In this document: piece by piece, positions 57,171-64,000 of the stretch
Layout of the letters: every line of letters begins with the position of its first letter
How positions within the stretch are numbered: the first letter of the stretch is position 1
Assembly (NCBI GenBank): GCA_019321725.1
Contig: CM033108.1
Coordinates: 18,055,799-18,119,798 of the forward strand
Reading direction: 5' to 3'
DNA: 64,000 bases
Source of the DNA: Paulownia fortunei
Taxonomy: Eukaryota > Streptophyta > Magnoliopsida > Lamiales > Paulowniaceae
Translations under genes and position numbers: made by a program
Notes under the pieces: model-generated
Database searches by the model: none
What the model saw: only the letters and a program-made list of their open reading frames with translations
Told to the model about the DNA's origin: nothing

Positions 57171-57181
57171 CTCTCATACCA
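57171..57181 (-). promoter_or_regulatory. Primer-binding site of element G
   Basis: Minus strand TGGTATGAGAG, five bases after the LTR end GGGACCA; one change from the usual TGGTATCAGAG. Confidence 0.8.
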
Positions 57182-57186
57182 CTCAT

Positions 57187-58650
57187 TGGTCCCAAGTGGC
57201 ATGAAAGAGTAGGGGGAGGGGTTGAATAAACTTTTCAAAAAAAATTAAACCCTTTCAAAAATTAACTTTAAACTAAACTTTATACTCAGTACTTTCAAAA
57301 TGTAGTTACCTGATTTTATTAAGTTAAATAGAATTTTGTGTGAACACTGAGTCGTTCTTTGTTGAACACTCAACTATTCTAATTAGTGTAGGCTTTTAAG
57401 AACAATTTATTGAATGACAGAGTTATACAGCGGAAATATTTGAACACTTAAAAGCTTTAAGTAGTAGTGTTATATACTATCTAGTGTAGTTAGATAATAT
57501 GAACATATAAGTAAAATTGCATAAATGTAAATGCAGAAAGTAAATGATGCAACAAGTTTATAGTAGTTTGAAGGTGGGGTATTTTTTCCCTGTCAACTCT
57601 ACTCCTAACTTTCAGGAGGAATCTACTAGAAATTTTTTAAAGTACACAACTTCAATTCTAATATAACAACTTAGTTCTCCGAACTAAGCAAGCAATTTCT
57701 TCTCAGCATCTTGTTTCCCAAATGCCATTAATACTACCACTTGGTATTCCCACATGTCCGATGAAGAATGTTCGCACACAGGTTCGATTATTAACTATTC
57801 CAACACAGGTTTGAGTCCGGCCCAGTAGCTTTTTTTGATCTAGTTATAAGAGTATCACTTAAAAATGGATATGAGCATTAAGGATTACTAACAAAGTGTT
57901 CTGGACTGGTTTTTCTCACTTATTTTTCATAGAGCTTGAGAGATTATTTGCAATGTTGTCTTTTATCTATGTTGTATCTCTATTATATTCATGCATTTTT
58001 ATAGCTTCAAACTTAAGTTTCTTCTTATAGCTCTCTTTTATTTTTTGCTTGTTGCACATGTTTTTCTTGTATCTCACTAGTGCAATTGTTCTGTCAGACA
58101 GCTGCGCATTAGCAGTTTGATACTATTTGCAGTCTATTATTTGTTTAGTCCTTTCTGACTCATTTCTGCTTTATATCATGGACTTTAGCATTTTATGAGT
58201 ACTAGGTGTACAAATTCAAGGTACACATGTCCTCACTCAACTATAACCCTTTAGCCCTATTAAGTACACTGCTATCTTGGACTTGGTTGCTTCTCAAAAT
58301 CTTGTTACTTTGCTAATAAGCTCTTCGACTTGGTTTACTTTTCTAATCTTTTAGTAACTTGAATTCTCACTTTACTACTTTTGTCCTCACTCTACTTAAA
58401 CCCTTAATGAAGCTAAATTCTTCGCCTCTAGTCTTGGACTTCACTGTCTTGGTCTTTAACTCTTTATCACTTCTTTGATTACCAACTCTACTTCTTCTTT
58501 TCTATTTTTAGGCTAAGTCTTCCATAAAAACTGTCTAGTGGAGTAGCCTTTACAAAGGTCCTACTTAATATAGAAAATCTTCAAGAGTTTTAATGATCTA
58601 TCTTAGACTAACCTACTCATCATCAAAATTCATACAAGTTGGTCCTAACA
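57187..58650 (-). mobile_element. 5' LTR of element G
   Basis: 1464 bp. Minus strand begins TGTTAGGACCAACTTG at 58650 and ends CTTGGGACCA at 57187. It retains the ~107 bp missing from the 3' LTR. Confidence 0.9.
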
Positions 58651-58750
58651 TTTTGTAATTAAAAATGGAAAAAATCCTATTTTTGATTTAGGGGTAAATT
58701 CTAAATTTATGGTTTTAGTACATATGATCATAATTTAAGATGTTTAAACT

Positions 58751-59195
58751 TAGTTTTGAGAGAGGTATTGAATATGTTTGGATAAAATTAGATTCGCAAA
58801 TGATTTTATCATTTCTCCAAAGTTCTCGCCAAGCTTTCTGGAATTTACAGTCATACAATGCGAAGGTCTAAAAAATCTCAAGCGACTTCATTTCAAGGCA
58901 TCACATGTGTTTTGTGAAGGAAACTTTGCAGCAGATTTCATGGCTAATTTGGCATGTACTACCAAGAATAATGTTACTTACACTGTTGAAAATATTCAGT
59001 ATGAGCTCAAAGGCATTCTTAGACTTGATAGGTTTTTCTTTCCTTGCTTTAGATTTAGACAAGTTAAGTAACGGAGTCATTATTCCTTTTTGCTACTTTG
59101 ATTTTACTTGTACTCCTTTTGGTGATTGAATAAATAGGTAGGGGTCTACACTAAACCCCCATCTAGGCACATGCGATTTTATTATAAAAAAACAA
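58751..59195 (+). pseudogene. LINE remnant: RNase H end and 3' tail
   Basis: An open frame (58778-59071) contains KASHVFCEGNFAADFMANLA, the conserved end of the plant RNase H-like domain (RVT_3) found at the C-terminus of LINE polyproteins. It is followed by a short 3' tail with AATAAATAGG and an A-rich end near 59185-59195. A 5'-truncated LINE fits. A host RNase H-like pseudogene is the alternative. Confidence 0.6.
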
Positions 59196-59239
59196 CTTAG
59201 GGTTTAGGGTATGATCATGTTCCATTATTCGAATATGTT

Positions 59240-61454
59240 TATTTCTAATTTTCAATAAGGTTAGGAGACACATTGTTTGTCGTAGTACTACACTTTTTTA
59301 ACAAGCAAGATTTGTTTACTGAAATTGATTTGAATGGGTACACCTTTTAGAAGTTGTTAGATGATATAAGTTCAATTAGATTTGTGCCTGGGAAATTTGA
59401 GCACTACATGGTTATAGATTTTGTGTGTGATGTTAAGGACACATTTTCTTGGATATGTACTACAATTAATGAAGATGCTGTTATATTTGCTAAAATAATT
59501 TTTTAGGGAAATACATAAATGAATTGATGCTTAGGTTGACCTATCTCTTGATATTGGCATCTTATTAATCTGCATGGGAGTGATAGTGATGCTAGTGATG
59601 CTCATGGGGGAAATAGTGGTTATAAGAATATAAGTGAGTGATTATAGAGATGGGAATGATCATGGGTCGAGGAGAATGATCATGGGATTCTGGGTTATAG
59701 GCATAGTAACTATAGGGTTTGTGAGGATGCCACTAAGATTGGGGAATGTGACAGTAGGGCTGAACAAGATGGCAGTGATGTTGGGGTAGATAAAAAAATT
59801 TGTTACTAGAGTTAGGGATGCTAGTGAGAGTGATGGGTTGAGGATGATAATGATGGGATTGAGAGTAAGAGTGATTGGGATGAGGATGATAGTGATAAGA
59901 TAGGAGTGAGAGTGGTGGAGCTATTGGTGGCCAAGATGGAGGAGGATATCCTAGGATTGAAACTCAGTTAGATTATGATAGGGATGAGAACTTGAGTTAT
60001 TTTCATTCGATGATTACTATCCTCTCAATAATCTAATTGGCTCAAAGTGCTCACAATTAGATGATGATTTCTTAGCATGAGTTTATATGATCCAGTGGAA
60101 TCATACTTGAACACCAATGAGTATGAGTTTCCTAAGCAAGCTAGGGAGAGGATTGTACTTGAGAAGGTAATGATCTTTGCTAATGTGGACAAATTTAGGG
60201 TAACTTTGAGAGAGTATGTAATTTTGGAGGGATTTGAGATGGTGATGCTTAAGAATAAGAGATCAAGAGTGACTTGTAAGTATACTACATAAGGTTGTCC
60301 ATGGAGACTATGTGCTTTTCCATTGCCAAATGGGGATGACCTTTTGTATTAAGTCCATTACCCAAGAGTATAATTGTGTGAGGGTCAACAATGTGAATGA
60401 GGCATGTTTTTCTTAGATGGTATCCAAGTTAATGGATGTGCTAAGGGAGAATTCAAATATGAGACCTAGGATAAAAATGAGTTGTTGAAATATGAGCCTC
60501 AATTACCGTACATATAGATTTACAAGGCCAAGAGGAATGCCATGGAGACCTTTGAGGGTAATCATGGGTCTATCTATGCCAAGTTGCCCAATTTGATGAC
60601 ATGGTAAGAAGATCCAATCCTTGAAGTATAGTAAAAGTTCACTTACAGTTTAGATGAGGATGAAAGAGATGAGAATACAGTGTCAGCTGAAAATATACCA
60701 TATTCAGCTTCATTTAAAAGAGTAATTATTAAGTTGTATGCTTTGAAATCTAGTTTCTTACATGGTTGTAGTAAATTTTTTGGATTCGACGGATATCATC
60801 ATAAGGGTCCTTATGGAGGGGTGCAGTTGGCAGCAAATGGGTGAGATGACAACAATAGGTTATTTTAGCTGCATTTAGTGTGGTTGAGTCTAAATACAAG
60901 GACAACTATGTTTTAATTTATTTTTTCTCACTGTCTTGACGAAATGCTTAGATGCTTCAATAGATATAGTTCTTAGACCTTCATGACTGACACATAAAGG
61001 TATGTGCCTCATCTAAACTTATTTTATTTTATCTTATTTGTGCATATAAGAGATGTTGGTGTATTGTTGTTAATACTTAAGGGCTCCTAAAGTAATGTTT
61101 TATAATACAGGGGGTTCTTGGTAATGTTTACTACTGTCAAGGGGGTGGTGCGTTGTAATGTTTTATATAACGAGTGGGTGTTGTTGTATTGAAATATGTT
61201 TTCAATCTTAGGAGCTCATGCAAACCATTAAGGAGATGGTACCTCATGTAGTGAATAAGAGATGTGCTAAACACATATTTCCTAATTTTAAGTAGCATTT
61301 TTCAGGAATGAGGCTCGAGAGTACTTTTAGGTGGTTTTTAAGGTCCCACAATGCATCAAACTTCAACTTTACCATAGATAAAGTCAAAAAGTTGAAGCCT
61401 GAAGCATATATGATTGGTTGATGAAAATAGAATCAGTATGTGGGCTAAGCATTT
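59240..61454 (+). pseudogene. Mutator-like (MULE) transposase, N-terminal and catalytic part
   Basis: Plus strand: FVPGKFEHYMVIDF, an Asp/Ser/Gly-rich acidic region (59575-59960), then the MuDR DNA-binding region (EKVMIFANVDKFRVTLREYV, 60160-60230, and KNKRSRVTCKYTT with GCPWRLCAFPLPNGDD). Next come EPQLPYI..YKAKRNAMETFEG and the transposase core FFGFDGYHHKGPYGGVQLAA, with the first catalytic Asp at 60788-60790. Further on are VPHVVNKRCAKHIFPNF and MWAKHFF at the J insertion. Stops and shifts break it. Terminal inverted repeats were not identified. Confidence 0.85.
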
Positions 61455-61460
61455 CTTCAG

Positions 61461-62080
61461 ACCAAACATCTGTCATATGTAAAAAGTTATAGCTATTAGC
61501 AGCAGTTCGACTTAAATCTTTAAATCGTACAACAAGGTAAGCCCCATATTTCGACTGCGGCCTGTCACAAAAGCAATTGTTGCCACACTGGCTAACAATC
61601 CCCTTCTTGGCAATTTCTACGAGGGCCATCACTGCCATATAGGCCAACAATCTCCTCACTAGGTATTTCTTCCTACTGACCTTTATAGGACCGAACATCT
61701 ATCATTGTGCTAAAAGTTATAGCCATTAGCAACAGTTTAACTCAAATCTTTAAATCGTACAACAAGCTAAGCGCCACATTTTGATTGTGGCCTACCATGA
61801 TAGCAATGTTGCCACACTGGCCAATAATCCCCTCCTTAGCAATTTCCATGAGGGCCATTATTACCACATAGGCCAACAATCTCCTTATCAATTATTGGTT
61901 CTCCTAAAAATCAAACTTGTGATATTGGCTCTGATACTAATTGTTAGACCAAGCACCTACCGTTGTGCTAAAAGTTATAACTTCTAGCAATAGTGCAACT
62001 TAAATTTTTAAACACTCAAAAGCCCAAGCATCATGTTTCAACTATGACCCAGCCGTAGAGCAACTATTGGCACATAGGCT
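61461..62080. repeat. Three tandemly related ~230-bp units
   Basis: Shared blocks include GTGCTAAAAGTTATA, CTTAAATCTTTAAA and GTTGCCACACTGGC. The third unit (from 61949) is the LTR version and less similar in its second half. Confidence 0.75.
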
Positions 62081-62546
62081 AAACAAAATGACCATACAAT
62101 AAATAAATATTATTGAGTCTATAGCGCACCAAATGCAGTAGGTGCACTCCAAATGATGATCCGTTGCTTTTTCTCACTCCTCCACCAGTCGGAGAACCTG
62201 CAAAACAGATGTTAGATTGGCTCAGTATAAGATCTCTAACACTCAAGTTGAGTGCTTGGAGAAAAAAGTGAAAGCATGAGAGAATGTGTATCAAATATTA
62301 AGAGTATAATCTATTTTTGAGGTAAATCCCCTTATTTATTAGTGTTAAAGCAGGAGAAGAACGGAGATTTTAAGCTTCAATTTGTTATAACTGCCTCATA
62401 TACATGTCATCATCCTTCTTTATTTACCCTAAATAAGATTCCCTGTAACTTTCCAATAATAACCATTTCATCCCATCTTTTCACGTGATCCAACCTAACT
62501 TGGAGGTCGTGAATCCCTCTAAGAGGTATGGCCTGCCATGGCATGA

Positions 62547-62663
62547 TAGTAGGTTATGCAATATGTAGCTCATGCAACACACAAGTAGTAGATCATGTAA
62601 TACGCAGCTCATGCAACACACATATAGTAGGTCATGTACACGCTTAGTTCATACCACACGCAT
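62547..62663. repeat. Three 39-bp tandem repeats
   Basis: TAGTAGGTTATGCA at 62547, TAGTAGATCATGTA at 62586 and TAGTAGGTCATGTA at 62625, each exactly 39 bp apart, with GCTCATGCAACACACA in the first two. Confidence 0.9.
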
Positions 62664-62884
62664 AACAAGTCGTGCGCATTCCCAATTTATATACCGAGCT
62701 AGCAACCAGCTAATTACCCTTGCTTATTCAAGATGAGACGTCACTAACCCTATTAACTCTTTCCTTAGTCACTGGTTTGAGCCATATGGGTCAGTCCTGA
62801 CTTACTCCACATCAGAGTCTTTCGACAATTGGATTGGTTAACTGAAGTCTAAACCTGTACTTTCATTGGTGGAGGTTTAAGGTC

Positions 62885-63480
62885 CAAGCTAATGACAAGG
62901 ATTCACAACATGTATAAGAAACGGTTGATATGGACGAATAACATTATTGCAAACATCTTGAAGAAGGCAAATGCGCAAATAGACTGTTCTAGGTATTGCA
63001 ATATAATGGTGTCAAGCCTACATGAGTATCAAGATAGGGACAAAGATGTGAATTACATTGCTAACTTGCAAACTCGGAGTTATGCTTGCAGGATTTGGGA
63101 TCTTTTTTTGGTATCCCATGTGGGCATGCATGATTTGCTATAGCTCACAAGAAAGAGAACCTGGAGAGGTTCACAATTGCCAACTTTTCAAGAGGCACTC
63201 CATGAAGGCAAACAATGCAATTATGCCACACCCTAATTCAGGCCACCACTAAATGATGATGTACCACCCACCTACTCTTTTCATCACTGAGACGGTTGAG
63301 AAGGTTGCCAGGTAGACCTAGGAAAGTTGGGAGAAGGGACTTTGGGGAATCTTCAAATGCAATTGAAATTATGAGGATGTGAAATCTTCAAGTGCAGTGT
63401 GGTCTATGCCATGAACCTATCAAAGAAATGGTGTGGAGCAAAGGAGACCAAACACAAGAAAACATAATGAGCAGGTATCT
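62885..63480 (+). pseudogene. MULE transposase, C-terminal part
   Basis: Continues from 61454 across insertion J: MTRIHNMYKKRLIWTNNI, then a SWIM-type zinc-finger region (RSYACRIWDL, 63073-63105, with later Cys/His partly lost by frameshift). A tail follows with an AT-hook-like PGRPRKVGRR (63307-63336) and a remnant of the zinc knuckle. Order and content match plant MULE transposases. Confidence 0.8.
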
Positions 63481-64000
63481 GACTATATGACTATTAGGAA
63501 GGGCCATTGGCATGCATTAATGGATTTGGGTGAAAAATAAAGGAGTTTGTAAATGGAATAAAGATGGGAAAGAAATGATATAAATATAACATTTCTTACC
63601 CTTGTTATGCCAAAGAAATAAGGAAGGAATTGAAACAAGATTCCTTAATTCAATTCAGTTATATGTTTGATGTGTAGTAATAAACGAATGAATAGAAAGA
63701 AGTTGAATAAATGGTTAAAATATCCTTTATGTAAGAAATATTATATTAAAATATTAATTACATAATAGATTTTGTTTAGACCTATTAGAATTACAATAAG
63801 TATCATATATTAATATTTATATATTATATACAAAAAATATGTATTCACAATATATAATTCTTACTCAAAATTTTTAATAGGCACTAATACAATTGAATAT
63901 TATGTATTTCCATATATATGTATATTGCATTTACAAGTAAATATTTATTACATATCTAAATAAATTTAAATAAACAAATTTGCATTATACTTAATTTAAT
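63481..64000. other. Very AT-rich sequence to the window end
   Basis: No gene, RNA or clear transposon feature. From about 63740 it is almost entirely A and T. Confidence 0.6.

Larger units (their letters stand above)
47535..58650 (-). mobile_element. Copia element G (long LTRs, SIRE-like), interrupted by Athila-like fragment H
   Basis: Minus-oriented: 5' LTR 57187-58650, primer site 57171-57181, gag, integrase, RT, RNase H, a 1.5-kb 3' region, polypurine tract 48816-48832 and 3' LTR 47535-48815. LTRs above 1.2 kb, a long gag with a coiled region and a long segment after RNase H fit the SIRE/Maximus type of Ty1/copia, but lineage is inferred, not tested. Coding is broken. Confidence 0.85.
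61455..62884 (-). mobile_element. Insertion J: LTR-derived sequence in the MULE
   Basis: Interrupts the MULE reading between MWAKHFF and MTRIHNMYKKR. It contains three related ~230-260-bp units (61461, 61690 and 61949), each opening ACCNARCACCTAYC-like. Directly before the third, plus-strand GGCTCTGATACTA (61929-61941) is the complement of a copia primer site. TGTTAGACC (61943) would then be the LTR edge on the minus strand, so 61943 to about 62880 is a likely 5' LTR and 61455-61928 internal sequence. Three 39-bp repeats lie inside it. Confidence 0.6.

Overview
The window looks like nuclear DNA from a flowering plant with a large, repeat-rich genome. It is strongly AT-rich. It holds one recognisable host gene, and most of the rest is old, nested retrotransposon sequence. 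No bacterial, phage or CRISPR-type feature is visible. I do not assign a species.

Layout. 1-7136: decayed Ty3/gypsy element Gy1, with pol on the minus strand (4270-7060). An antisense gag-like reading frame of the 'putative gypsy type transposon' family lies on the plus strand (923-3390), with its own TATA box. A ~55-bp tandem repeat sits between the two. 7137-28640: second Ty3/gypsy element Gy2 with the same plan, namely an antisense plant-mobile-domain (PMD) frame (9411-12357) with its own TATA box and a candidate intron, a ~40-bp repeat block, then pol on the minus strand. Gy2 pol is split by a Ty1/copia element (AB, 14110-25395, target duplication GGTAT/GGTAC) and again by a solo LTR of the same family (C, 26287-28465, duplication CAACT). 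Joining the flanks restores reverse transcriptase, RNase H and integrase order. The upstream LTR of AB carries an internal inverted segment.

29307-30848 (minus): the host gene, a two-exon DUF1685 protein of 214 residues with an 897-bp intron. Both exons read through and the splice sites are canonical.

32669-39439: copia element E (plus) with both LTRs, primer site and polypurine tract but a ruined coding region; a tRNA-like sequence lies in its leader. 39710-46527: copia element F (plus) with both LTRs and recognisable gag-protease-integrase-RT-RNase H, split inside RT by solo LTR D (42649-44812, duplication GATGG), again of the AB/C family. E and F together lie between inverted 15-bp repeats (32496-32510, 47005-47019) that may be ends of an older TIR element. 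47535-58650: copia element G (minus) with ~1.3-1.5 kb LTRs, split in gag by an Athila-like gypsy fragment H (54060-56500). 58751-59195: end of a LINE. 59240-63480: Mutator-like transposase remnant interrupted by an LTR-derived insertion J (61455-62884).

Function. Only the DUF1685 gene looks capable of making a normal cellular protein. The transposon coding regions have stops and frameshifts throughout. The most interesting content is structural: two gypsy elements sharing an antisense extra frame with different domain families, and an insertion history readable from target duplications. All calls come from reading translations and repeats by eye; no database search was run.
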